NCBI RefSeq assembly: GCF_001421745.1 | Contig: NZ_LMKW01000013.1 | Location: forward strand, 62,001 to 126,000 | Direction: 5' to 3' | Origin: Sphingomonas sp. Leaf230 | GTDB taxonomy: Bacteria; Pseudomonadota; Alphaproteobacteria; Sphingomonadales; Sphingomonadaceae | DNA length: 64,000 nucleotides | In this document: positions 1 through 8,181 of the stretch, one piece after another | How positions within the stretch are numbered: position 1 is the stretch's first letter | Layout: each line of letters opens with the position of its first letter | The notes under the pieces: generated by a model | Told to the model about the DNA's origin: nothing | The model's input: the letters and a program-made list of their open reading frames with translations, nothing else | Database searches by the model: none | Position numbers and translations under genes: made by a program

Positions 1-194
1 CTCGCGACACCACGATGAAGCGCTTCGCCTACGCGCGCGGCCGCATTCCGCACTACTGGGTAGTCGATGGCATTCGGCGCGTTGTCCATGTCTACGCCAA
101 CCCTTTGGAAGGCGATTACACGCGGTTCCATTCGGTAGGTTTCGGCGAAACGCTAGACGTGCCCGGTACTGATGGCGCGATCACGATCGACTAA
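1..194 (+). CDS. Uma2-family endonuclease-like protein (DUF820), C-terminal end only
   Basis: The window opens inside a reading frame that ends with TAA at 192-194. The 63 visible residues contain the run MKRFAYARG followed by IPHYWVVD, which matches the C-terminal half of Uma2/DUF820 proteins, where a conserved K..YA..GIP.YW.VD segment belongs to a PD-(D/E)XK-like nuclease core. The family is widespread but its biological role is poorly established. The 5' part lies outside the window, so start and full length cannot be given. It converges on hemA, with a hairpin between the two stop codons. Confidence 0.7.
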   Translation, partial: RDTTMKRFAYARGRIPHYWVVDGIRRVVHVYANPLEGDYTRFHSVGFGETLDVPGTDGAITID

Positions 195-202
195 CCAGTG
201 CC

Positions 203-221
203 GCCCCGCAATGAGCGGGGC
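203..221. terminator. Hairpin between convergent Uma2-like gene and hemA
   Basis: The arms GCCCCGC (203-209) and GCGGGGC (215-221) are perfect complements around the 5-nt loop AATGA. It lies between two convergent stop codons, so it may act as a bidirectional terminator. There is no T-tract, so rho-independent function is inferred only. Confidence 0.5.
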
Positions 222-226
222 CAGCC

Positions 227-1501
227 TCAAGCCGCCTTGCGCAGGTCCAGCCGGCTCCAGATTTCCACCAGCGCATCGGTCAGCTCACGCATCATCGCCT
301 CGGTATGCGCAGGTCCCGGCGTGAATCGCAGGCGCTCGGTACCGCGCGGCACTGTCGGATAGTTGATCGGCTGCACGTACACGCCGTATTCGGCGAGCAG
401 CACGTCGCTGATCTTCTTCGCCTTGACCGGATCGCCGACCATCAGCGGCACGATATGCGTGTCGCCGATCATCACCGGCAGCCCGGCGTCCTTCAGCATC
501 GCCTTCAGCATCGCCGCCGAAGCCTGCTGCCCCTCGCGCTCCACGCTCGAGCTCTTCAGATGCCGCACGCTCGCGAGCACGCCCGCGACCAGTACCGGCG
601 ACAACGACGTCGTAAAAATGAACCCAGGCGCATACGAACGGATCACGTCGACGATCGTGCGATCGGCAGCGATATAGCCCCCCATCACGCCAAACGCCTT
701 GCCCAGCGTCCCCTCAAGGATCGTGATCCGGTGCGCGACCTCGTCCCGCTCCGAAATGCCGCCGCCGCGCGCGCCATACATCCCGACCGCGTGGACTTCG
801 TCGCAATAGGTCAGCGCGTTGTAACGGTCGGCAAGGTCGCACACCGCCGAGATCGGCGCGATATCGCCCTCCATCGAATACACGCTCTCGAACGCGATCA
901 GCTTCGGCGCCGCCGGATCTTCGGCCGCGAGCAGCTCTTCGAGATGCGCGAGGTCGTTGTGGCGGAATACCCGCTTCTCGCAGCCCGAATTGCGTATGCC
1001 CGCGATCATCGACGCGTGGTTCAGTTCGTCGGAAAAGATGATGCAGCCCGGCAGCACCTTCGCCAACGTTGCCAGCGTAGCCTCGTTCGAAACGTAGCCA
1101 CTCGTGAACAGCAAAGCCGCTTCCTTGCCGTGCAGGTCGGCGAGTTCGCCTTCCAGATCGACATGGTAATGCGTGTTGCCGCCGATGTTGCGCGTGCCGC
1201 CCGAGCCCGCGCCGACGTCGTGCAACGCCTCTTCCATCGCCGCGATCACCTTGGGGTGCTGGCCCATCGCGAGATAATCGTTCGAGCACCACACCGTGAT
1301 CGGCTTCGGACCGTTATGCCCGGCAAAGCAGCGTGCGTTCGGAAACGCGCCCTTGTTGCGGAGGATGTCGATGAACACGCGGTAGCGCCCTTCGGCATGC
1401 AATCGGTCGATCGCCTGCGTGAAAACGCGCGAATAATCGACTCGCGGACCCTTGATCGAATCCGTTGCCGGAATGCCGTCGCTAATCATGGCCTTGGGCA
1501 C
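227..1501 (-). CDS. hemA: 5-aminolevulinate synthase
   Basis: This enzyme condenses glycine and succinyl-CoA to 5-aminolevulinate, the first step of the C4 (Shemin) route to haem used by alphaproteobacteria. The 424-residue product is a PLP fold-type I alpha-oxoamine synthase. It shows the substrate-loop region GAGSGGTRNIGG near residue 98, the PLP-contacting DEVHAVG near 234, and GTLGKAFG with the probable Schiff-base Lys268. The first ~21 residues are poorly conserved, and a GTG at residue 21 (VDYSRVF) may be the true start, since family members often begin near there. It stands alone on the minus strand. The haem gene hemH is also in this window, at 46.6 kb. Confidence 0.95.
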   Translation of the reverse strand: MPKAMISDGIPATDSIKGPRVDYSRVFTQAIDRLHAEGRYRVFIDILRNKGAFPNARCFAGHNGPKPITVWCSNDYLAMGQHPKVIAAMEEALHDVGAGSGGTRNIGGNTHYHVDLEGELADLHGKEAALLFTSGYVSNEATLATLAKVLPGCIIFSDELNHASMIAGIRNSGCEKRVFRHNDLAHLEELLAAEDPAAPKLIAFESVYSMEGDIAPISAVCDLADRYNALTYCDEVHAVGMYGARGGGISERDEVAHRITILEGTLGKAFGVMGGYIAADRTIVDVIRSYAPGFIFTTSLSPVLVAGVLASVRHLKSSSVEREGQQASAAMLKAMLKDAGLPVMIGDTHIVPLMVGDPVKAKKISDVLLAEYGVYVQPINYPTVPRGTERLRFTPGPAHTEAMMRELTDALVEIWSRLDLRKAA

Positions 1502-1625
1502 TACGCCTCGCTTTCACTCGTTTCCAGCGCAATACCGCTCTTACGGTGATCGCTTTCCTCATCCTGGCTGCACATTGCCACGATGCGGCCGCGACGCAAG
1601 GTGGCACATTGTCCCAGGTCAGCGC

Positions 1626-2414
1626 TTAAAGCTGCTCGATCCTGCCAAACCCGCGCGCCGCCAACGCCGGTCCGAGCGCGCGCTCCTCGTCGCCCAACCG
1701 GGTGAAGACGGCAACGCCCTCCCCAGCTCCCGACCATGATTCGCCCTGCATGAGATGCACGATCCGCCGCGCGATCCCCGGTCCACCATCGACGAAGCGC
1801 ACACCCGGAGCAGCGGCTGCAAGCTCCGCCTCCACCAGTGGAAAATGCGTGCAGGCATTGACGATCACGTCGATCGAATGGCCACCGGGTTGCGAAAACA
1901 AGCCGTCTAGCACCGCTGCATAACGTTCCGGCGCGACGACTCGGCCGTGCAATTTCGCCTCGGCCATCTCGACCAGAGCCGCCGAGCCGTAACGCAGCAC
2001 CGTACAATCGCCCGCAAACTTCGCCGCCAGATCATCGACATACGCCTGCCGCACCGTTGCCTCGGTCCCCAGCACGCCGATCGTCCGCGTCTTCGAAAGC
2101 AGCGCGGCCGGCTTGATCGCCGGCACCGTCCCCACTACCGGCAGGTCGAGCGCCGCGCGCACCACCGGCAGCGCGATCGTCGAGGCCGTATTGCACGCGA
2201 TCACGATCAGCCGCGGCCGATACCGCTCCGCCAACCGCCCGAGCAACACCGGCACCCGCGCCGCGATCTCCGCCTCGCTCTTGGTCCCGTAGGGAAACCC
2301 GGCCGAGTCGGCGGCGTAGACGAACGGCGCGTCGGGTAGCGCGGCACGCGCCGGCCCAACGATCGACAACCCGCCGACACCGGAATCGAAAAACAGGATG
2401 GGGCGCGTGTCCAT
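1626..2414 (-). CDS. murI: glutamate racemase
   Basis: Cytoplasmic cofactor-independent racemase that makes D-glutamate for peptidoglycan. The 262-residue length is normal. The N-terminal FFDSGVGGLS carries the conserved Asp-Ser pair, and the two catalytic cysteines sit in IACNTAS (Cys74) and NACTHFP (Cys188). The start ATG gives MDTRPILFFDSG, the usual family N-terminus. It precedes hemA on the same strand with a gap of about 125 nt. Upstream lies a palindromic repeat at 2475-2556. Confidence 0.95.
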   Translation of the reverse strand: MDTRPILFFDSGVGGLSIVGPARAALPDAPFVYAADSAGFPYGTKSEAEIAARVPVLLGRLAERYRPRLIVIACNTASTIALPVVRAALDLPVVGTVPAIKPAALLSKTRTIGVLGTEATVRQAYVDDLAAKFAGDCTVLRYGSAALVEMAEAKLHGRVVAPERYAAVLDGLFSQPGGHSIDVIVNACTHFPLVEAELAAAAPGVRFVDGGPGIARRIVHLMQGESWSGAGEGVAVFTRLGDEERALGPALAARGFGRIEQL

Positions 2415-2474
2415 GCGCGGTCCTTAGGCCGGATCGGCCCGTGCAAACCAGTCCCCGTCGCCCCCGCCCCGCCT

Positions 2475-2556
2475 CGTCATCCTGACGAAAGTCAGGACCC
2501 AGGGTAGCGAGCGTCGTCCTTCGTGGCTCTCGGTCCTGACTTTCGTCAGAATGACG
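2475..2556. repeat. Paired palindromic intergenic repeat
   Basis: A left arm starting CGTCATCCTGACGAAAGTCA and its near-perfect inverted copy ending CAGAATGACG are separated by a short core, giving an 82-bp element between divergent murI and plsY. The arm itself contains a smaller palindrome (CTGACGAAAGTCAG). It resembles the REP/REPIN-like elements found elsewhere in this window but is a sequence class of its own here. Confidence 0.75.
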
Positions 2557-2640
2557 GATGGTTTGGAGATCGATGCCCAACGGCGCCATTTGCCGTCAGC
2601 CCCGCGTAGCCTATAAGCCCGTCCAGAACGGGGGACATAG

Positions 2641-3258
2641 TTGCAGACGGAAATTCTCTGGGTCGCGCCCACGCTATCGCTCGTGCTGAGCTATCTGCTC
2701 GGCTCGATCCCGTTCGGCGTCATCCTGACTCGGCTCGGCGGCGCGGGTGATCTGCGGACGATCGGCTCAGGCAATATCGGCGCGACCAACGTCCTGCGCA
2801 CCGGACGGAAGGGACTCGCCGCCGCCACGCTGCTGCTCGACATGGCCAAGGGTGCGGTCGCCGTGCTGCTGGTGGCGCACCTGTTCCCCGGCAATGCGCT
2901 GCTCGCGGCGGCCGGCGCGTTCATCGGTCATTGCTACCCCGTCTGGCTGAAGTTCAAGGGCGGCAAGGGCGTCGCCACGCTCATGGGCATCGTCGTCGCG
3001 CTCCACTGGCCGCTCGGGCTGGTCTACGCGGTCGTCTGGCTCGGCCTGCTCGCTGGCCTGCGCATCTCCTCGGTCGCCGGCATGGCCGCAGCCCTCAGCG
3101 CGCCATTTGCCGCGGCCCTGTTCGGTCGCTTCGATCTCGTTTTGCTGCTCCTCGCACTCGCGCTGATCGTCCTGTGGAAGCACCGCGAGAACGTCGATCG
3201 CCTGTTCTCCGGCACCGAGCCACGCATCGGCCGCTCTAAACGACCACCGGGTGACTGA
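2641..3258 (+). CDS. plsY: glycerol-3-phosphate acyltransferase PlsY
   Basis: Integral inner-membrane acyltransferase that moves an acyl group from acyl-phosphate to glycerol-3-phosphate, the first step of phospholipid synthesis. The 205-residue protein has the PlsY signature blocks SYLLGSIPFGVIL, IGSGNIGATNVLR and KFKGGKGVAT, and several hydrophobic helices. The chosen start is TTG at 2641, giving MQTEILWVAP; no better-placed ATG is seen. Its last 8 nt overlap the start of dprA, which suggests translational coupling. Confidence 0.92.
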   Translation: MQTEILWVAPTLSLVLSYLLGSIPFGVILTRLGGAGDLRTIGSGNIGATNVLRTGRKGLAAATLLLDMAKGAVAVLLVAHLFPGNALLAAAGAFIGHCYPVWLKFKGGKGVATLMGIVVALHWPLGLVYAVVWLGLLAGLRISSVAGMAAALSAPFAAALFGRFDLVLLLLALALIVLWKHRENVDRLFSGTEPRIGRSKRPPGD

Positions 3259-4341
3259 CCCGACGGTCTCAAGACTTCGGCTTATCCGCACGACCGGGAT
3301 CGGACCGGTCACCTATCGCCAACTCATCGCCCGCTTCGGCAGCGCCGACGCCGCCATCGAAGCGCTCCCCATGCTCGCCCAGCGCGGCGGCGGGCGTGCC
3401 CCCAGGATTGCCGACGCTGCGCTGGCCGAGCGCGAAATGGCCGCCACCGTCAAGCTCGGCGCCCGCTACCTCTTCCTCGACGACCCCGACTATCCCCGCC
3501 TGCTCGCCGAAATCGAGACCGCCCCCCCGGCCCTCATCCTGCGCGGCGACATCGCCCACGCCAGCCGCCCCTGCATCGCCATGGTCGGCGCGCGCAACGC
3601 CTCCGCCGCCGCCTGCCGCTTCGCCCGTCAGCTCGCGCTGCAACTCGCCGAGGAGGGCGCCACCATCGTTTCCGGCCTGGCCCGTGGCATAGACACCGCC
3701 GCGCACATCGGCGCGCTCGGCGGCGGTTCGAGCGGCACCACGATCGGCGTCATCGCCAGCGGCATCGACATCGCCTACCCGCCCGACAACACCGCGTTGC
3801 AAGAGCGAATCGCCACCGACGGCCTGCTGCTCGCCGAACAGCCCCCCGGCACCGAGCCCAAGGCGCGCAACTTCCCCTCACGCAACCGCATTATCGCCGG
3901 CCTCGCGATCGGCACGGTGGTGGTCGAGGCTGTTCCCAAGTCGGGCTCGCTCATCACCGCCCGGCTCGCCAACGAGTCCGGCCGCGAAGTCATGGCCGTC
4001 CCCGGCAGCCCGCTAGATCCCCGCGCGCAGGCTGCAACCTGCTCATCCGCGAAGGCGCCACCTTGGTGCAATCCGCGGCCGACATCCTCGAACAGATCCG
4101 GCCGTTCGACCCGCGATCCGTGCGCTCGCCGATCGATGCCTACGCCGCCTCGCCCCCGGAAGACGCGACCGATACCGACCGCCGCAGGATCACCGACCTG
4201 CTCGGCCCCGTACCGGTGACGATCGACGAACTCATCCGCCAGTCGCACCTGAGCCCGGCGGTCGTCCAAACCGTGCTGCTCGAACTCGAACTCGGCGGCC
4301 ATCTGGAACGTCATGCGGGCGGCCGAGCCAGCCTGCGCTGA
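3251..4341 (+). pseudogene. dprA: DNA-processing protein DprA, frameshifted by a 1-nt deletion
   Basis: DprA (Smf) loads RecA on incoming single-stranded DNA during natural transformation. The first frame (GTG 3251) encodes the N-terminal SAM-like region and most of the Rossmann-like domain, with MVGARNA, SGLARGIDTAAH, FPSRNRIIAGLA and GSLITARLA. At the expected VPGSPLDPRAQGCNLLIREG the reading frame slips: CAGGCTGC at 4028-4034 lacks one G. The continuation (NLLIREGATLVQSAADIL and the C-terminal winged-helix DprA_WH) runs in the -1 frame to TGA at 4341. Adding one G near 4030-4031 restores a normal-length (~363-residue) protein. It is either a recent pseudogene or an assembly indel. It lies in an apparent operon with plsY. 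Confidence 0.85.
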
Positions 4342-4351
4342 TCGTCCTGGT

Positions 4352-4588
4352 TCAGGACGCCGCCAAGGCCACACTACCCTCAGTCTGCGAGTTCGCCATC
4401 CAAGCCGCAGCCCAATCCTTTGCTTCATGCGTCTTCGCGATGGCCGAAAGCAGCAGGTCTAGTTCGTGCTGGTGCGAGGCGATCAGGTTGAGGACATGAG
4501 GCTCCGGATCCGACTGGCGAAGGATGACGATGTTTTTGGCAAGGAACGAACACTTCCATTTCGCGATCGCGAGGTCATGTCGGGTCAC
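4352..4588 (-). CDS. small hypothetical protein, 78 aa
   Basis: I do not recognise this protein. It starts at GTG 4588, and a strong Shine-Dalgarno GGGAGG (4596-4601) lies 7 nt upstream, which is the main support. The product is soluble with no signal or membrane segment. It has a central IASHQHELDLLLSAIAKTHEAKDW region predicted helical by eye, and a low proline content. The stop lies 10 nt from the dprA stop, so the genes converge. Codon use is less GC-biased than in the neighbours, as is the flanking stretch to 5 kb, which may mean acquired or fast-evolving DNA. Confidence 0.5.
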   Translation of the reverse strand: MTRHDLAIAKWKCSFLAKNIVILRQSDPEPHVLNLIASHQHELDLLLSAIAKTHEAKDWAAAWMANSQTEGSVALAAS

Positions 4589-4595
4589 GCTCTAT

Positions 4596-4601
4596 CCTCC
4601 C
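4596..4601 (-). promoter_or_regulatory. Ribosome binding site deciding the GTG start at 4588
   Basis: On the minus strand the sequence reads GGGAGG, 7 nt before the GTG. It is a near-ideal match to the anti-Shine-Dalgarno sequence and supports an otherwise orphan small gene. Confidence 0.6.
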
Positions 4602-5025
4602 GGTCCAGTGCAGAACATCGGCTTGTGCCTTCCAGCAGCAACCCATCATGATTACGTCGAACTGCAAGTCCTTGGCGAAATGAGGTATCTGGTTGCGGAA
4701 ACCAGGTCGCCGGGCGGAAATTATGTGGGCGAGCAGATATAGCGGCCGGTGAACGGGATGACTGAGGACCGTCAATTGTAACGATCTCTGCGCCTGATCT
4801 GATCGGATGCAACGAAAGGCATTGGTCTACTGTCATCATACCGACACGGATATTGTGCCAGCAGCGCCGGCATAATCCGGGAAATACCCCGCCCCCAGGA
4901 ACCCCTCTCGAAAAGCAGCGCCTGCGTCCTCATCTGCGTACTTCGCTCATACCCACCCCGGGTTGACGGCACCGCCCCTTCGTCCCCACCCTCGTACGCG
5001 TACACGTAAGGACCCCGGTTTCCCC
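4602..5025. other. Low-coding stretch upstream of topA, no supported gene
   Basis: About 420 nt with visibly lower GC than the flanks. Short open frames exist on both strands, for example 4575-4775 on the minus strand and 4524-4742 on the plus strand, but none has a convincing ribosome site or a recognisable domain. No strong hairpin or repeat is apparent. The topA promoter must lie here, but I cannot point to it with confidence. Confidence 0.5.
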
Positions 5026-7644
5026 ATGCAGCTTGTCATCGTCGAATCGCCCGCCAAGGCCAAAACCATCGAGAAGTATCTGGGCAGCGATTACCGCGTC
5101 CTGGCCAGCTACGGCCATGTCCGCGACCTGCCGCCCAAGGACGGCTCGGTCGATCCCGACGACGCGTTCGCGATGACGTGGGAGAATTATGCCGACAAGT
5201 CGAAGCAGCTGAAGGCGATCACCGATCTCGCCAAGGTCGCCGACCGCCTGATCCTCGCGACCGATCCCGATCGCGAGGGCGAGGCAATCTCGTGGCACGT
5301 CCGCGAAGTGCTGCGCGCAAGGAAGGCGCTCCCCAAGGAGGTCGAGCGCGTCACCTTCAACGCGATCACCAAGGCCACCGTCACCGAGGCGATGAAGAAC
5401 CCGCGCGAACTCGACGACGATCTGATCGACGCCTACCGCGCCCGCCGCGCGCTCGATTACCTCGTCGGCTTCACGCTCTCGCCGGTGCTGTGGCGCAAGC
5501 TGCCCGGCGCCAAGTCCGCCGGCCGCGTCCAGTCGGTGTCGTTGCGCCTGATCGTCCAGCGCGAGCGCGAGATCGATGTCTTCAAGCCGCAGGAATACTG
5601 GTCGGTCACCGCCGAGATGGAGCATGACGGCACCGCGTTCACATCGCGCCTGACGCAGTTCGAGGGCAACAAGCTCGACCGCCTCTCGATCGGCAACGAA
5701 GGCGATGCGCTGCGCGCCAAGCAGGCCGTGCTCGACGGCAATTTCTCGGTCCAGTCGGTCGAGACTAAGCCCGCCACGCGTAACCCGCCGCCGCCGTTCA
5801 CGACGTCGACGTTGCAGCAGGAAGCATCGCGGAAACTCGGTTTCTCGGCTGATCACACGATGCGGATCGCGCAGGGCCTCTACGAGGACGGCACGATCAC
5901 CTACATGCGTACCGACGGCGTGCAGATGGATTCGAGCGCGATCAGCGCCGCGCGCCTCGCCGTCGCGAACCGCTTCGACGCGAGCTATGTCCCCGACAAG
6001 CCTCGCCAATATCAGTCGAAGGCGAAGAACGCGCAGGAAGCGCACGAGGCGATCCGCCCGACCGATTTCGGCAAGGACAAGGCCGGCGGCGGCGATCACG
6101 CGCGCCTCTACGACCTGATCTTCAAGCGCGCGCTGGCGAGCCAGATGGCGTCCGCGCGGATGGAGCGCACGACGGTCGAGATGGCCGACGGCACCGGCCG
6201 CAACATCCTGCGCGCCACTGGTCAGGTCGTCCTATTCCCCGGCTATCTCGCGCTGTACGAGGAAGGCTCGGACGATTCCGCCGACGAGGACGCGCGTCGC
6301 CTGCCGCGGATGCGCGAAGGCGACGCGCCGGCGAAGAAGAAGGTCGACGCCGAGCAGCATTTCACCCAGCCGCCACCGCGCTTTTCGGAAGCCTCGCTGG
6401 TCAAGCGGATGGAAGAACTCGGCATCGGCCGCCCGTCCACCTATGCGTCAATCATCAAGACGCTGAAGGACCGCGCCTACGTCCGGATCGAGAAGAACCG
6501 CTTCTTCGCTGAGGAAAGCGGGCGCCTGGTGACGGCGTTCCTAGAGCGCTTCTTCGAGAAATACGTCGGCTACGACTACACCGCCGAGCTGGAGGAAGAG
6601 CTCGACGACGTCTCCGGCGGCCGCGCGCAGTGGCAGTCGGTGCTCGACGCGTTCTGGCGCGATTTCAAGCCGCGTACCAACGAGGTGATGGAGCAGCAGC
6701 CCTCGGCGATCACCGCGGAACTCGACATCTTCCTCGCGCCCTACCTGTTCCCGGCAAAGGCTGACGGCGGCGATCCGCGTCTCTGCCCGAACTGCGGCGA
6801 GGGCCAGCTGGCGCTTCGCGGCGGCAAGTTCGGCGCGTTCATCGCGTGCTCGAACTATCCCGAGTGCAAATACACGCGTCGTTTCGCACAGCCCGGTGGC
6901 GACGCCGAGGCGGATGCGGGTCCTTCGACGCTCGGTACGCACCCCGACACTGGGCAGCCGATCGAGCGCAAGTCGGGACGCTTCGGCCCGTATCTGCAGA
7001 TCGGCGAAGGCGAAGACCGCAAGATGGCGTCGATCCCGAAGGACATCGGCGAGCTCAATCTGGAATGGGCGGTCAAGCTGCTGTCCTTGCCACGCACGGT
7101 CGGCAACCACCCCGAGACCGGCGAACCGATCATCTCGACGATCGGCAAGTTCGGGCCGTATCTGAAGCACGCGGGCAAATACGCGCGGCTCCAGACGACG
7201 GCGGACGTGTTCGAGACGGGCATGAACGCCGCGGTGGTGAAGCTCGCCGAAGCGGCAGCCGGCGGCGGACGCACCGCCCGCGGGGCTCAGGCGCCGCTCA
7301 AGGTGCTCGGCAACCATCCGCGCACCGAGGCCGAGATCAAGCTGATGGAAGGCCGTTACGGCGCCTACGTCACCGACGGCACCACTAACGCGACGCTGCC
7401 CAAGTCGATCGAGAAGGACCAGCTGACGCTCGAGGAAGCGGCGTCGCTCATTGACGCGCGGGCTGCCGCAGCACCGGCAACTAAGAAGAAGAAAGCACCA
7501 GCCAAGAAGCCGGCGGCGAAAAAGGCTCCGGCCAAGACAGCAGTGGCCAAGGACGAGGCTGAAGCGAAGGCTCCGGCAAAGAAGGCGCCGGCTAAAAAGG
7601 CGCCCGCCAAGAAAGCCGCTCCAAAGAAGAAAGCCGAAGCCTAA
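5026..7644 (+). CDS. topA: DNA topoisomerase I (type IA)
   Basis: Relaxes negative supercoils by transient single-strand cleavage. The ATG at 5026 gives MQLVIVESPAKAKTIEKYLG, the invariant start of the Toprim domain; the frame is open 21 codons further upstream but those codons are not conserved. The Toprim acidic motif is TDPDREGE, and the cleavage Tyr is Tyr293 in ITYMRTDG. A four-cysteine zinc ribbon (CPNCGEG...CSNYPEC) lies near residues 588-614, followed by topo C-terminal repeats. The last ~50 residues are a Lys/Ala/Pro-rich histone-H1-like tail with repeated APAKK, likely to bind DNA. The stop codon TAA is formed partly by a palindromic repeat. The length is 872 aa. Confidence 0.97.
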   Translation: MQLVIVESPAKAKTIEKYLGSDYRVLASYGHVRDLPPKDGSVDPDDAFAMTWENYADKSKQLKAITDLAKVADRLILATDPDREGEAISWHVREVLRARKALPKEVERVTFNAITKATVTEAMKNPRELDDDLIDAYRARRALDYLVGFTLSPVLWRKLPGAKSAGRVQSVSLRLIVQREREIDVFKPQEYWSVTAEMEHDGTAFTSRLTQFEGNKLDRLSIGNEGDALRAKQAVLDGNFSVQSVETKPATRNPPPPFTTSTLQQEASRKLGFSADHTMRIAQGLYEDGTITYMRTDGVQMDSSAISAARLAVANRFDASYVPDKPRQYQSKAKNAQEAHEAIRPTDFGKDKAGGGDHARLYDLIFKRALASQMASARMERTTVEMADGTGRNILRATGQVVLFPGYLALYEEGSDDSADEDARRLPRMREGDAPAKKKVDAEQHFTQPPPRFSEASLVKRMEELGIGRPSTYASIIKTLKDRAYVRIEKNRFFAEESGRLVTAFLERFFEKYVGYDYTAELEEELDDVSGGRAQWQSVLDAFWRDFKPRTNEVMEQQPSAITAELDIFLAPYLFPAKADGGDPRLCPNCGEGQLALRGGKFGAFIACSNYPECKYTRRFAQPGGDAEADAGPSTLGTHPDTGQPIERKSGRFGPYLQIGEGEDRKMASIPKDIGELNLEWAVKLLSLPRTVGNHPETGEPIISTIGKFGPYLKHAGKYARLQTTADVFETGMNAAVVKLAEAAAGGGRTARGAQAPLKVLGNHPRTEAEIKLMEGRYGAYVTDGTTNATLPKSIEKDQLTLEEAASLIDARAAAAPATKKKKAPAKKPAAKKAPAKTAVAKDEAEAKAPAKKAPAKKAPAKKAAPKKKAEA

Positions 7645-7808
7645 TCCTCCCCTGCAAGGGGAGGGGGACCATCCGAAGGATGGTGGAGGGGGGCTTCCCC
7701 AAACGTACCGCTGCGTAAGGTGAGACCCACGAACGCTACGCTCGCGGCACTCCCCCTCCACCCTTCGCCAAGCGGCGAACGGTCCCCCTCCCCGTTCCGG
7801 GGAGGATT
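7643..7808. repeat. Paired palindromic repeat supplying stop codons of topA and the Sel1 gene
   Basis: The inverted termini AATCCTCCCC (from 7643) and GGGGAGGATT (to 7808) enclose further internal hairpins, such as GGACCATCCGAAGGATGG. The element is about 166 bp. The flanking T makes TAATCCTCC at both ends, so the TAA stops of topA (7642-7644) and of the convergent Sel1 gene (7807-7809) are both largely supplied by the repeat tips. The arms resemble those at 16363-16486 and 33565-33693, but the core differs. Confidence 0.8.
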
Positions 7809-8103
7809 AAGCAGCCCGGCGTTGCGTCAACTGCATCCAGTCCCGCGCCGCGCGCTGCGCCACCGAGATCTCCCGCGCGGTCATGTCCTCGGCGATCTCC
7901 GCGCGACATTCCTGCGCCGCGACGTTCCCCGACACCGCAGCCAGGTTGAACCACTTGTGCGCCTCGATCAGGTCGAGGACGACGCCCGACGTACCCGTCG
8001 AATACACCATCCCGAGTTCGTAACACGCCCGGCCGTCGCCGCGCGCGGCATCCGCCAGACGGCGTTCGATTCCGATATTCGCGTTCTTGAAACTGCTGCC
8101 CAT
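7807..8103 (-). CDS. Sel1-like repeat protein, 98 aa
   Basis: A small soluble protein carrying about one and a half Sel1 (TPR-like) repeats: GRACYELGMVYSTG followed by EAHKWFNLAAVSGN and AAQECRAEIAEDM. The AHKWFNLAA motif is typical of Sel1 repeats, which mediate protein-protein contacts; the partner is unknown. It starts at ATG 8103 (MGSSFKNANI). Its stop codon is formed by the end of the palindromic element shared with topA. Confidence 0.8.
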   Translation of the reverse strand: MGSSFKNANIGIERRLADAARGDGRACYELGMVYSTGTSGVVLDLIEAHKWFNLAAVSGNVAAQECRAEIAEDMTAREISVAQRAARDWMQLTQRRAA

Positions 8104-8181
8104 GGTCTTGCCCCCAATGTTCTTGAGGACAGACTGCGGCGATTCCGACTACGAAATGGTTAATGGGTTAACGCTCGTTTT

